The notes beneath the pieces are model-generated. The model worked only from the letters and a program-made list of their open reading frames with translations, was not told where the DNA came from and made no database searches. From the IMG/VR virus record IMGVR_UViG_3300046507_000888, positions 1 to 57,339 of that record: DNA of 57,339 nucleotides. The stretch is one strand, 5' to 3'. Of this stretch, positions 15,553 through 22,811 are shown piece by piece. How positions within the stretch are numbered: position 1 is the stretch's first letter; every line of letters starts with the position of its first letter. The position numbers and the translations under genes were made by a program. Source of the stretch: a virus.

Positions 15553-16206
15553 TCAGAACTTCTGCAGCGCTCGCACCACGACTCCTACGATTCGGCAGCG
15601 CTCGTCGAACACTCCAATTGGGTAACTTGGGTTCAGCGGCTTTAAGAACAGTCGCCCGCCATCGCTCACGAGCTTCTTGAAAGTCGCCTCATTACTCTCT
15701 GGAAGTTTGGCGATCACCAGCTTGCCAGGCGCAGCCTCGGCTTCAGTATCCACGAGGATCAGCGTGCCTTCGGTAATGCTCTGTCCGACAGGCGAGGTCA
15801 TCGAGTCGCCTTTGACCTCGAGCCAGAACGCGGGGCCCTTCGAGTTGTATTCGGAAAACTCGTAGCGATCCGAAATTCCAGCGGGGTAGGGCTCCACCGC
15901 TTCAGACCAAGCGCCCGCAGACACCCAGCTAATCACCGGATAGCGGAAAGATAGAGCTGGCTGAGAAGTTGTGGAGACGTTCGGCTCCGAAGCTTCCTTC
16001 TCATCCCCCTCACCAATTGCAAGCCACTCAGCCCTAAAGCCCGTGGCTTTCGCCAAGGCGTAGAGATTCTCTGGCCGCAGGCTTTTGCTCTCGCCAGTAA
16101 TCCATTGAGTAACAGCAGAATTTGCGACGGCACAAAGCGACGCAATTTCGCCCTTCTTTTTCCCGCTGAGCTGTATAGCCCGGGCAATACGTTCGTGTCT
16201 TTCCAT
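15553..16206 (-). CDS. cI: CI-type prophage repressor (HTH + S24 peptidase)
   Basis: A 217-residue LexA/CI-type repressor. The N-terminal XRE HTH (residues 3-62) includes KKGEIASLCAVANSAVTQWITGES. The C-terminal S24 autoprotease has the cleavage pair A97-G98 in WVSAGAW, the nucleophile S135 in VKGDSM and the general base K177 in TFKKL. RecA-stimulated self-cleavage is expected under SOS. It is transcribed leftward from a promoter in the OR region, next to operators at 16217-16245 that should mediate autoregulation. Confidence 0.93.
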   Translation of the reverse strand: MERHERIARAIQLSGKKKGEIASLCAVANSAVTQWITGESKSLRPENLYALAKATGFRAEWLAIGEGDEKEASEPNVSTTSQPALSFRYPVISWVSAGAWSEAVEPYPAGISDRYEFSEYNSKGPAFWLEVKGDSMTSPVGQSITEGTLILVDTEAEAAPGKLVIAKLPESNEATFKKLVSDGGRLFLKPLNPSYPIGVFDERCRIVGVVVRALQKF

Positions 16207-16216
16207 GAACCCAATA

Positions 16217-16286
16217 TTAAGTTAACTGAATTTAAGCATGCAGTAGGCAGAAAACGCCGTTGACTCGATAAGTTAAGCATGCTGAA
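16217..16286. promoter_or_regulatory. OR: CI/Cro operators
   Basis: Three 14-bp sites matching those at PL: 16217-16230 (TTAAGTTAACTGAA, core changed), 16232-16245 (TTAAGCATGCAGTA, right half changed) and 16273-16286 (TTAAGCATGCTGAA, best match). The first two abut and lie just upstream of the repressor start; the third lies in the PR promoter. Confidence 0.78.
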
Positions 16287-16288
16287 AT
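16260..16288 (+). promoter_or_regulatory. PR early-right promoter
   Basis: TTGACT (16260-16265), 17-base spacer, TGAAAT (16283-16288), followed by cro at 16316. The best-conserved operator covers the spacer and the -10. Confidence 0.75.
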
Positions 16289-16315
16289 TGCGTCAGAGTC
16301 GAACGAGGATGCGCA

Positions 16316-16495
16316 ATGAATACGCATGAAGTCGCCGAATTCTTCGGCAGCAAGACAAAGCTGGCACTGGCTCTGGGCATCCGCCCAAGCGCCGTGACCA
16401 TGTGGGGAGGAACCATCCCTGAATCCCGGCAATACCAGATCCAGGTGCTTTCCAAGGGCAAGTTTAAGGCCGCAAAGAAAGTCCAGGCCGCCTAA
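16316..16495 (+). CDS. cro: Cro-type repressor
   Basis: A 59-residue protein, divergent from the repressor gene and immediately downstream of PR. It has the Cro arrangement: VAEFFGSKTKLALALGIRPSAVTMWGG forms the HTH, followed by a short strand region (IPESRQYQIQVLSKGKF) and a basic Lys-rich tail. GAGGA lies 8 bases upstream of the ATG. It should bind the same operators as CI and favour lytic development. Confidence 0.85.
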   Translation: MNTHEVAEFFGSKTKLALALGIRPSAVTMWGGTIPESRQYQIQVLSKGKFKAAKKVQAA

Positions 16496-16563
16496 GCGAC
16501 ATCCATGTCCGCCGTTCCATTGAAGCCATCTTGACCGCAACTGACCCAAGGAAAAACTAGGAC

Positions 16564-17031
16564 ATGAAAACGCCCGTACTAGAGACCCGCCGCCAAGTAA
16601 TGGCAGCCGTGTCCAACGCTTTCCCTGGTGGGATGGATTGCGCTGCTGCTCGCCTTGGCATCAAGGACAAGCGTCTGGAAAACCAGATCTACGAGACAGC
16701 AGGCTGCAAGCCGTTAAGCGATGCCGAGATATTCGTGCTGGAAAGCGAAACGAAGACTGAGCATCTGCCGGACTACATCTGCGCCATGTATGGCGGTGTG
16801 TTCGTGAAGATCCCGGAGGCGGGGGAGTTGGACAACGTGGATCTGTATCAGCGTTCTCTCACGGCATCCGTGCAGCGCGGTGCACTTGACCAGATGGTGG
16901 CCTCCGCGCTGGAGGACGGCGAGATCGACTCGAACGAAGCAAAGAAGATCCGCGCCCTGCATGCCAGGTATCTGTCGGCGAGCCTTGAGGCTATCGGGGC
17001 GGTAATTGAGTTGCATAGAGCCCGCGCATAA
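16564..17031 (+). CDS. CII/YmfL-family phage regulator
   Basis: A 155-residue protein with an N-terminal HTH typical of the phage CII-like/YmfL regulators: TRRQVMAAVSNAFPGGMDCAAARLGIKDKRLENQIYET, followed by PLSDAEIFVLESET. The C-terminal half is helical. It occupies the cII position, right after cro. A role as transcriptional regulator of the lysis-lysogeny choice is inferred from position and fold. Confidence 0.75.
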   Translation: MKTPVLETRRQVMAAVSNAFPGGMDCAAARLGIKDKRLENQIYETAGCKPLSDAEIFVLESETKTEHLPDYICAMYGGVFVKIPEAGELDNVDLYQRSLTASVQRGALDQMVASALEDGEIDSNEAKKIRALHARYLSASLEAIGAVIELHRARA

Positions 17032-17042
17032 ATCGCAGGCAC

Positions 17043-17072
17043 AAAAAAGCCAGGTTCGTGGCCTGGCTTCTT
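17043..17072. terminator. Hairpin between cII-like gene and O-like gene
   Basis: A perfect 8-bp stem AAGCCAGG/CCTGGCTT (17047-17054 with 17062-17069), seven-base loop. The T-run is strong leftward (six A on the plus strand) and weak rightward, resembling a leaky tR-type site. Confidence 0.6.
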
Positions 17073-17096
17073 CAACAGCAGTTAGCGAGAGAAATC

Positions 17097-17957
17097 ATGC
17101 CAAACATTGTTCCGATACACAACCCTCGGGGGTTCACCCGAATGGACAACAATTTGATGGAGTCTCTGTCGACAGTTGATCTGCCGGCCAGGGAGCTTCG
17201 CTTGGTGATGGCTATTGCCCGTCAGACCATTGGCTTCCGGATGGAGACACGCCGCCTCACCGCTGACGACCTGGGAAAGCTGACCAACATGCGCCGTGAC
17301 GTTACGTCGAAGGCGATCAGCCATTTGCTCGAGCGCAAGATCATCTACCGCGTCGGCGGCAGTCGCGGTGAGATCGGTATTTCGCCTACCCGCGAGTGGT
17401 CATTCTACGAAGAAAAAACAGTCAATCTCACTGAGACCAAATCGTCCCACTCAGCCCAAATCGTCTCACTGAGACCTGATGCGAGTGAGACCAAAACGGC
17501 AACTCGCCTTCTTTATACAAAGAAAGAACCCCTATTAACTCTTTCTTCGAAAGAGATTAATCCGCCCCAAGAGCATTTGGCCCCATCGAAGACTGATCGC
17601 AAGAAGACATTCGGCAAAATCCAGATGCTTGCCAACAACCCGAACGCCATACCTGAGCAACTACTTGTCGACTGGCTGGCTCTGCGCAAGACCAAGCGCG
17701 CCGCGACCACCGAGACCGTTTGGGATTCGCTGAACGCCGAACTGGTCAAGTGCCAGGTCGATCACGGGATCGATGTTAAGTCCGCCATGACCGAGGCTCT
17801 GTCCGCTGGATGGCAGGGCTTCAAGGCTGAGTGGATAGCGAAGCGCTTAGCCGAGTCTGCCCCGGCACCGTCCGCTCAATCCCGCCACAACGGTTTCGCT
17901 GAGCGCGATTACACCACCGGCCTGAAAAAGCGAGAGGACGGCAGCTATGCACTCTGA
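17097..17957 (+). CDS. O-like replication initiator
   Basis: A 286-residue phage replication protein with an O N-terminal winged-helix domain (residues 8-105): GFTRMDNNLMESLSTVDLPARELRLVMAIARQTIGF, then LTNMRRDVTSKAISHLLERKIIYRVG. The central part is encoded by iteron repeats (see origin). The C-terminal region (about 165-280) probably contacts the helicase loader encoded just downstream with an 11-base overlap. The ATG at 17097 is used rather than upstream in-frame ATG because the O motif begins right after it. Confidence 0.85.
   Translation: MPNIVPIHNPRGFTRMDNNLMESLSTVDLPARELRLVMAIARQTIGFRMETRRLTADDLGKLTNMRRDVTSKAISHLLERKIIYRVGGSRGEIGISPTREWSFYEEKTVNLTETKSSHSAQIVSLRPDASETKTATRLLYTKKEPLLTLSSKEINPPQEHLAPSKTDRKKTFGKIQMLANNPNAIPEQLLVDWLALRKTKRAATTETVWDSLNAELVKCQVDHGIDVKSAMTEALSAGWQGFKAEWIAKRLAESAPAPSAQSRHNGFAERDYTTGLKKREDGSYAL
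17426..17492. repeat. Iterons inside the O-like gene, probable replication origin
   Basis: Repeats of TCTCACTGAGACC occur at 17426-17438 and 17464-17476 (identical), a degenerate copy at 17445-17457 (TCCCACTCAGCCC) and a partial copy at 17481-17492 (GCGAGTGAGACC). The first three are 19 bases apart. An AT-rich tract follows at about 17510-17570. Iterons within gene O plus an adjacent AT-rich unwinding region is the lambda origin layout. Confidence 0.75.
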
Positions 17958-18753
17958 GCCAATCCAATCGACTCCCGAGCTGCCGCCGGGCACTCGCATC
18001 CAGCCCGCTGACTGTGAAACCCACGGCCCCTACGGGCAGAAGGTTTTTGCGGTTCTGGGCCGAGAGCTGAAAAGCAATTGCCCAGATTGCAGCCGTATCG
18101 CCCGCGAGAAATCCGAGGCTGCTGAGCAGGCCAATAAGGCGATGGAGCTTCGCATGTCCCTCGCTCGCAAGCTGGGCGATGCGCTAATCCCGAAGCGGTT
18201 CACCACTCGCACCTTGAGCAACTACCAGGCAGAGAACGAGGGCCAGCGCAAAGCGCTCAGATTCTGCCAGCACTACGTGCAGATCTTCGACGAGATCCTG
18301 AAGACCGGCCGCTGCATGGTGCTGATTGGCAAGCCCGGCACCGGGAAAACTCACCTCGGCGCGGGCATGGCGAACGAGCTGCTGCACAACACGTCGCGCA
18401 CCGCGGTGTATCGCACTGTCGGCGCGATCTTGCAGGCGATCCGCGCTACATACGACAAGCACAGCGAGCGCAGCGAGGCCGAGATTCTATCGAGTCTGAT
18501 CGATCCCGACCTGCTGGTGCTGGACGAGGTAGGCGTGAGCAAGGAGCAGCCGAGTGACTTCGAGCTGACGACCCTGTTCGCAATCATCAACGGCCGGTAC
18601 GAGCAGGAGCGCCCGACGGTGGTGATCTCCAACCTCGAAGCCGGTCAGTTGCCGGCCGCCATGGGTGACCGCTGTGTCGACCGCCTGCGCGAGGGCGGAA
18701 TGATCGTTGTGCCGTTCGACTGGGAATCACAACGCGGCAAGGAAGGGTTCTGA
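17947..18753 (+). CDS. DnaC-like helicase loader ATPase
   Basis: A 268-residue AAA+ protein. N-terminal Cys/His residues (CETHG, CPDCSR, about 23-49) suggest zinc binding; Walker A is GKPGTGKT (128-135); Walker B LLVLDEVG (189-196); a sensor-like NGRYEQERPTVVISN follows. It should load host DnaB onto the phage origin together with the O-like initiator, replacing lambda P. It overlaps O by 11 bases. Confidence 0.9.
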   Translation: MHSEPIQSTPELPPGTRIQPADCETHGPYGQKVFAVLGRELKSNCPDCSRIAREKSEAAEQANKAMELRMSLARKLGDALIPKRFTTRTLSNYQAENEGQRKALRFCQHYVQIFDEILKTGRCMVLIGKPGTGKTHLGAGMANELLHNTSRTAVYRTVGAILQAIRATYDKHSERSEAEILSSLIDPDLLVLDEVGVSKEQPSDFELTTLFAIINGRYEQERPTVVISNLEAGQLPAAMGDRCVDRLREGGMIVVPFDWESQRGKEGF

Positions 18754-18754
18754 C

Positions 18755-18979
18755 ATGACCATCGACAAACAAAAACTCCAGAAGCTGCTGTGGGCCGAGG
18801 CCGCGTCATTCCGGTCTGACTGCGCAGAGTGGAAGCTCAACACTGAAGCGCTGCAAGACTTTCTCGGCGAGAGAAGCGTGGAAGAGGTTGCGCTCGAGCT
18901 GCTGGCTGAGACCGAACGTCTGACGAAGCGGCTCGGCGAAATGAGCGAAACGCGATCGACCAAGGTGGTGCAGCAATGA
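18755..18979 (+). CDS. Small early phage protein, unknown function
   Basis: A 74-residue helical protein starting 1 base after the loader stop and overlapping ninB by ATGA. Sequence includes LLWAEAASFRSDCAEWKLNTEALQDFLG and an acidic helix. It resembles small Ea-type phage proteins only in general character. Confidence 0.55.
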   Translation: MTIDKQKLQKLLWAEAASFRSDCAEWKLNTEALQDFLGERSVEEVALELLAETERLTKRLGEMSETRSTKVVQQ

Positions 18980-19377
18980 ATCCCGAATACACGATCCGCG
19001 ACCAGCGCGACGTCAATCGGCTGGCCGGCGTCCTGCACGCCATCGACCTGAGCAAGCCGAAGGTCGTTGTGATCCGCGACGAGAAGCGTCCGGACATTTG
19101 CAACCGGAAGATGTGGGCAATGCTCAAGGACGTTTCCGAGCAGGTGATCTGGCACGGCAAGAAGCTGACCAGTGAGGACTGGAAGTGCCTTTTCAGTGCC
19201 TCGCTGGAAAAGCAGCGCGCGGAGCCTGGTCTCGACGGTGGCTTCGTGGTGATGGCCGTATCGACTCGCAAGCAGTCGCAGAAGTGGTTCAGCGATCTGT
19301 TCGAGCTGATGCACGCTTTCGGCGCCGAGCATGACGTGCGCTGGACTGAGCAGGACAAATGGGGTGGGAGGTATTGA
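18976..19377 (+). CDS. ninB: NinB (Orf) recombination protein
   Basis: A 133-residue protein of the NinB family: KPKVVVIRDEKRPDICNRKMWAMLKDVSEQV, KKLTSEDWKCLFSASL, GLDGGFVVMAVSTRKQSQKWFSDLFELMHAFGAEH. In lambda this protein (Orf) can replace RecFOR in recombination by acting on SSB-covered DNA. It is coupled by overlaps to the genes on both sides. Confidence 0.88.
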   Translation: MNPEYTIRDQRDVNRLAGVLHAIDLSKPKVVVIRDEKRPDICNRKMWAMLKDVSEQVIWHGKKLTSEDWKCLFSASLEKQRAEPGLDGGFVVMAVSTRKQSQKWFSDLFELMHAFGAEHDVRWTEQDKWGGRY

Positions 19378-19979
19378 TGCGTACTGCCCTCAAGGATGTG
19401 AAGCAGAAAACCTGCAAGGCCTGCGGCGAGAAGTTCGCGCCGATGTTCAACACCACGCAGGTGGTGTGCAGTCCGAAGTGTGCTCTTGCTCACGCGCCGG
19501 CGAACGCCGACAAAGCCCGCAAAGCTATCCACCAGCGCGACCGCCGCGAGATCCGGGTGCGCAAGGAGAAGTTGAAGAGCAGGGCGGATCACCTGCGCGA
19601 AGCCCAAGCAGCCGCGAACGAGTACGTCCGCCTGCGTGACGCGCACCTGCCATGCATTAGCTGCGACTCGATGCCGAACGACAACAACCTGATTACAGGC
19701 AGCCGTTGGGACGCTGGCCATTACCGATCTGTCGGTGCTTGCCCAGAGCTGCGCTTCGAGCCGCTGAACATTCACCGCCAGTGCGTGAAGTGCAACCGCA
19801 ACCTGTCAGGCAACGCGGTCGAGTACCGCATCCGGTTAGTGCAGCGCATCGGTGCCGAAACAGTGATTTGGCTGGAAGGGCCTCATGAGCCCCGCAAGTA
19901 CACCGTCGAAGATATCAAAACCATCAAGGCCGAATACCGAGCCAAGACAAGAGAGCTGAAGAAAGGGGAAGCCGCATGA
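19377..19979 (+). CDS. ninG: NinG (Rap) structure-specific nuclease
   Basis: A 200-residue NinG/Rap-family protein. It has an N-terminal zinc ribbon (CKACGEKF ... VCSPKCALAH), a Lys/Arg-rich helix and an HNH-like region with CISCDSM, GHYRSVGACPELRFEPLNIHRQCVKCN. Rap cleaves recombination and Holliday-type branched intermediates. The start at 19377 overlaps the ninB stop as TGATG. Confidence 0.9.
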   Translation: MRTALKDVKQKTCKACGEKFAPMFNTTQVVCSPKCALAHAPANADKARKAIHQRDRREIRVRKEKLKSRADHLREAQAAANEYVRLRDAHLPCISCDSMPNDNNLITGSRWDAGHYRSVGACPELRFEPLNIHRQCVKCNRNLSGNAVEYRIRLVQRIGAETVIWLEGPHEPRKYTVEDIKTIKAEYRAKTRELKKGEAA

Positions 19980-20653
19980 AGCTGATCAACGCAAGACAGG
20001 TCTGGACTGAAGCGCAGCACGAATCGAACGCGTCGATCAGCGCTGTGGCCATCGAGCGCGGGGCATCGGCACCGGTGAAGAAGGGCGCTCGGATGCGCCG
20101 GCATGAGGCTGTATTCGCCGCGCTGGGCGATGACAAAGAGGAGCGTATTGAAATTGTTCGTCAGCGGATCAGCATCAGCGAGACGCGCCGTACGCCGGTT
20201 GGTCGCTCGACTGCCCGCGCTGCGCACCTGGCTACGATCGGCAAAGTGTTGCGCGCCATCGATACATTGCCATTCCAGGTGCAGCAGTTCGGGCATTACC
20301 TGTATCACCCGGCGATGAACATGAGACACCTGTTGAACGCGGTGCTGCTGATCACAGCTAAAGCGGCGCTGCCTGACCTGACTTCGGCCAAGCGCGTGAA
20401 GGCGCAGTACCTGGTTACCCTGGCCCTGCAATCGTACAAGGGGGAGGCCGCCGGATCGGCAGAGTGGGGGCCTGCCCGTGTTGCCACTGAAATGCTGACA
20501 TTCTTCGGCGTTACCATCGACCCGAAGAATTGGACGCGTGATTGGCTCGACTTGTGGGAGTCCCTAAAAGAAGTGATAAAGGAAGTGGATATTCAGGCTC
20601 AGCAACCTATATGGCAGGTAATCCACTCGGAAACAGAACAAGAAGCGGCATAA
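19976..20653 (+). CDS. Gene in the position of Q, late-regulator candidate
   Basis: A 225-residue basic protein: an N-terminal charged segment (SAPVKKGARMRRHEAVFAALGDDKEERIEIVRQRIS), a conserved-looking core (LATIGKVLRAIDTLPFQVQQFGHYLYHP) and a helical C-terminal half. It is the last gene before a sigma-70-like promoter and terminators of the pR'-tR' type, exactly where lambdoid phages carry Q. Sequence similarity to known Q families is not evident to me, so antiterminator function is a positional inference. Confidence 0.55.
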   Translation: MKLINARQVWTEAQHESNASISAVAIERGASAPVKKGARMRRHEAVFAALGDDKEERIEIVRQRISISETRRTPVGRSTARAAHLATIGKVLRAIDTLPFQVQQFGHYLYHPAMNMRHLLNAVLLITAKAALPDLTSAKRVKAQYLVTLALQSYKGEAAGSAEWGPARVATEMLTFFGVTIDPKNWTRDWLDLWESLKEVIKEVDIQAQQPIWQVIHSETEQEAA

Positions 20654-20658
20654 TAATG

Positions 20659-20687
20659 TTGACGTGACGGGTTTTTACGCGTATTTT
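20659..20687 (+). promoter_or_regulatory. Probable late promoter
   Basis: TTGACG (20659-20664), 17-base spacer, TATTTT (20682-20687), six bases after the stop of the Q-position gene. The transcript would start near 20693 and run into the terminator at 21011. Confidence 0.6.
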
Positions 20688-20771
20688 TCACATAGTGCAC
20701 AAGTTACGCGAAACGCACAGGGCTCAAGAGCACAGGCTAGCGCTGGGTTTTGCAATTTAGGTGATACCATT

Positions 20772-20789
20772 TCCTCCTACTTCGGAGGA
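20772..20789 (+). promoter_or_regulatory. Hairpin sequestering a Shine-Dalgarno
   Basis: TCCTCC (20772-20777), six-base loop TACTTC, GGAGGA (20784-20789): a perfect 6-bp stem whose right arm is the SD for the TTG at 20799. In its folded form it would block ribosome binding. Confidence 0.6.
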
Positions 20790-20798
20790 GCAAAAAAA

Positions 20799-20996
20799 TT
20801 GAGCGGTTTCAGAATTGAATCGAAGGTCATCCAAGGGAAGATGCGATATCAAGTGATGTTCGGCCCCGTGCAAATCGGTGACCTATTGACATCTGAAGCA
20901 GAGGCAAGAGCCCTGATTGAATATCGGGAGAGCCTGACGATAAAAGGTGAGGCGGAGCGCGCTGCCGAGGAAGGCGACTCTACTCTTGATAAGTGA
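20799..20996 (+). CDS. Small protein in the late leader
   Basis: A 65-residue protein from TTG 20799, nine bases after GGAGGA. Sequence FRIESKVIQGKMRYQVMFGPVQIGDLLTSEAEARALIEYR is compact and beta-alpha. An open frame extends upstream to a GTG at 20664, but that would cover a promoter and hairpin and its translation looks unnatural. It is the only gene between the late promoter and the first strong terminator. Confidence 0.6.
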   Translation: MSGFRIESKVIQGKMRYQVMFGPVQIGDLLTSEAEARALIEYRESLTIKGEAERAAEEGDSTLDK

Positions 20997-21010
20997 TACT
21001 GACTGATATG

Positions 21011-21036
21011 GCCCCGCTATGTGCGGGGCTTTTTTT
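21011..21036 (+). terminator. Strong terminator, tR'-like
   Basis: Perfect 7-bp stem GCCCCGC/GCGGGGC, five-base loop and seven T. It would stop unmodified late transcription about 340 bases from the promoter. Confidence 0.88.
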
Positions 21037-21045
21037 GGGCCTGAT

Positions 21046-21243
21046 TTATTTGTGGTGCTTGAAGTAATAAGTCAGCGCATCGTAAACCGGTTCATTGAAT
21101 TCAACCTGAATAAGGTCATCGCCGCGACGCTTCAGGCGGTAGAAATTTAAGCCTCCTTGGAATCTGATTTTTGTATCTCTTGGCTCGCCTTTCAAAGAGT
21201 CAAGCAGTTCGCCCACCGTCATGCTGCTTCCGTCGTCTTTCAT
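21046..21243 (-). CDS. Small protein, minus strand, unknown function
   Basis: A 65-residue protein from ATG 21243 with GGAG 9 bases upstream. Sequence MTVGELLDSLKGEPRDTKIRF and KRRGDDLIQVEFNEPVYDALTYYFKHHK. It lies antisense between two late-region terminators, a moron-like position. Function unknown. Confidence 0.55.
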   Translation of the reverse strand: MKDDGSSMTVGELLDSLKGEPRDTKIRFQGGLNFYRLKRRGDDLIQVEFNEPVYDALTYYFKHHK

Positions 21244-21341
21244 GGTGTTCTCCAAATAGTAAAGCCACTATTTTGCCATGTATTGGAAAGCGGTGTTTCG
21301 CATGGTTGCCGTGACTGTCACGGTCATTTCCATTTTTGCTT

Positions 21342-21367
21342 AGCCTCAGCACTCGCTGGGGCTTTTT
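21342..21367 (+). terminator. Second terminator before the holin
   Basis: Nine-base stem AGCCTCAGC/GCTGGGGCT with one T-G wobble, four-base loop and five T. Confidence 0.8.
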
Positions 21368-21455
21368 CGTTTTCGGCTCCCGACACCCATAGCTCCGAGC
21401 TGGGAGTGCAGCGGACGCCGGATTTATCAATCTCCCCAAGGGGGAGGCAACCCGG

Positions 21456-21779
21456 ATGCCAAACATGCCTGACAAGCCAGACACATGGGCCAAGATCTGG
21501 CTGGCGTTGAGCAATCCGCTCTGGCAGGGCGTGATCATGTCCATCACCGTATCGTTGCTTCGAGTCATGTACGACGCGAAGGAAACCAGTAAGCGCCGGA
21601 TTGTGTTCGAGGCGCTGATCTGTGGATCGCTGAGCTTGGTCGCGTCGAGTCTTATTGAGTGGATGGCCTGGCCTTCCAGTTTGTCGGTCGCTGCCGGTGG
21701 CACGATCGGCTTCCTCGGCGTGACAGCCATACGCGAACTGGTGACCCGCTTCCTCGGTCGCAAGGCGGATGCCGCATGA
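21456..21779 (+). CDS. Lambda-type holin
   Basis: A 107-residue small membrane protein: about residues 22-38 (LWQGVIMSITVSLLRVM), 49-69 (VFEALICGSLSLVASSLIEWM) and 75-93 (SLSVAAGGTIGFLGVTAI), with a charged C-terminus. This three-segment class I layout and its place directly upstream of nested spanin genes support a holin of the lambda phage holin family. A strong GGGGGAGG precedes the ATG. No endolysin gene follows it; the two endolysins are about 29-32 kb downstream. Confidence 0.85.
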   Translation: MPNMPDKPDTWAKIWLALSNPLWQGVIMSITVSLLRVMYDAKETSKRRIVFEALICGSLSLVASSLIEWMAWPSSLSVAAGGTIGFLGVTAIRELVTRFLGRKADAA

Positions 21780-22153
21780 AAGCCTTCGCCGCTGCAATCA
21801 TCATCGCTCTGGTCGCCGTCCTGCTCGTAGGGATTCAGCAGTACCGGGTGATCGCCCTGCGCGCTGACGTGAAGTTCGAAGCCAGCGAGAAGAAGAAGGC
21901 GGTCGACGCCAACCTCGAAAGCCAGGCCACGATCACCACGCTACGGGCAGAAGCCCAGCGCAACGCTGCCTACCAGAAAGACCTGAACAAGCGAATCAAA
22001 GCCAGCGAAGACAAAGCCAAAAAGGCGAGGAAAGACTTTGAAGACCTCAAGCGCAACAGCAAGCCTGTTCGTGATTGGGCTGCTCAGCCTTTGCCTGACG
22101 GCCTGCGCGGGAAAGCCAGTAGTGGTAACTCAGACAAAGGCCGTAAGAACTGA
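21776..22153 (+). CDS. Rz-type i-spanin
   Basis: A 125-residue protein with an N-terminal membrane anchor (AAAIIIALVAVLLVGIQQY) and a long coiled coil rich in Lys, Ala and Glu. It spans from the inner membrane and pairs with Rz1 to disrupt the outer membrane at lysis. It starts in the holin stop (ATGA) and contains the start of the Rz1 gene in another frame. Confidence 0.82.
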   Translation: MKAFAAAIIIALVAVLLVGIQQYRVIALRADVKFEASEKKKAVDANLESQATITTLRAEAQRNAAYQKDLNKRIKASEDKAKKARKDFEDLKRNSKPVRDWAAQPLPDGLRGKASSGNSDKGRKN

Positions 22154-22310
22154 AGCGCCTGAGCCAGTCCCCTGTGAGCGGATAGATGCCGATGACACGG
22201 ATCTGCGGCTCAACGGGGATGTGTGGGCGCTGAAGGATCGAGCCATTGAGTTGCTCGACACTTGCGCTGACCAGGTGGACGCGCAGATCAAGCGCAGTCA
22301 GAGCAAGTAG
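22038..22310 (+). CDS. Rz1-type o-spanin lipoprotein
   Basis: A 90-residue lipoprotein starting at a TTG (AGGAAAG just upstream) inside the Rz gene in another frame. The signal core LFVIGLLSLCL ends in the lipobox LTAC (Cys 23), followed by a Pro-containing linker (TEAPEPVPC). The overlap with Rz is the diagnostic Rz/Rz1 arrangement. It is the only fully intact spanin pair in the window. Confidence 0.82.
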   Translation: MKTSSATASLFVIGLLSLCLTACAGKPVVVTQTKAVRTEAPEPVPCERIDADDTDLRLNGDVWALKDRAIELLDTCADQVDAQIKRSQSK

Positions 22311-22348
22311 GTCGCGCGCCCTTCTCATGGAAGTAGTCAGTTCGCTCG

Positions 22349-22687
22349 CTACTCGAACCGGGCCTTCTTGATATCGCCATGCTTGTTTTGAAGATAAATG
22401 GAATAAGGCAGTAAGACAGTGTCTGTAACAGCTGAGAGCCCCATGTCGAGAACAATAAGCGCGGGAGCAGGGTATCCATCGAAACCAGTGCTTCGCCGTG
22501 GCTCCGCATCTAGTGTGCAGTAATCAAAGACTGTACCGCTGTAGATTCGTGGAACCGAGTCACAATGGGAATGCCAGCGAGCCAGTTTATTGCTAGCCAC
22601 GGCATCATCCCGGAACGTCGTATTGATCGTTCCACATCCCGACGCCGAAGCGGTCGCAAGCATCAACAGAATACATCTGAATTTCAC
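22349..22687 (-). CDS. YceK/YidQ-family lipoprotein
   Basis: A 112-residue lipoprotein from GTG 22687 (AAAGGAG 9 bases upstream). The signal ends in SASGC, then CGTINTTFRDDA, RIYSGTVFDYC, and a hydrophobic segment near LIVLDMGLSAVTDTVLLPYSIY, as in the YceK/YidQ family. It is antisense to the late operon between the lysis and packaging genes; a surface or exclusion role in the lysogen is possible. Confidence 0.75.
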   Translation of the reverse strand: MKFRCILLMLATASASGCGTINTTFRDDAVASNKLARWHSHCDSVPRIYSGTVFDYCTLDAEPRRSTGFDGYPAPALIVLDMGLSAVTDTVLLPYSIYLQNKHGDIKKARFE

Positions 22688-22811
22688 TGAGTCGACTCCT
22701 TTCAAAGGATTTGAATTGTAGTCGAGCGGGTGAATTCACGGAGTCATATTTAATAAGTAGCGACACGTTTCGCGAATCAGCAAATTGTGTCGCGCTATCA
22801 ATTTCGCGCAC

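Noticed and set aside
20664-20798. GTG-started longer form of the late-leader protein
   Set aside because: It would run through the promoter spacer and SD hairpin, and its translation is not protein-like; the TTG at 20799 has a strong SD.
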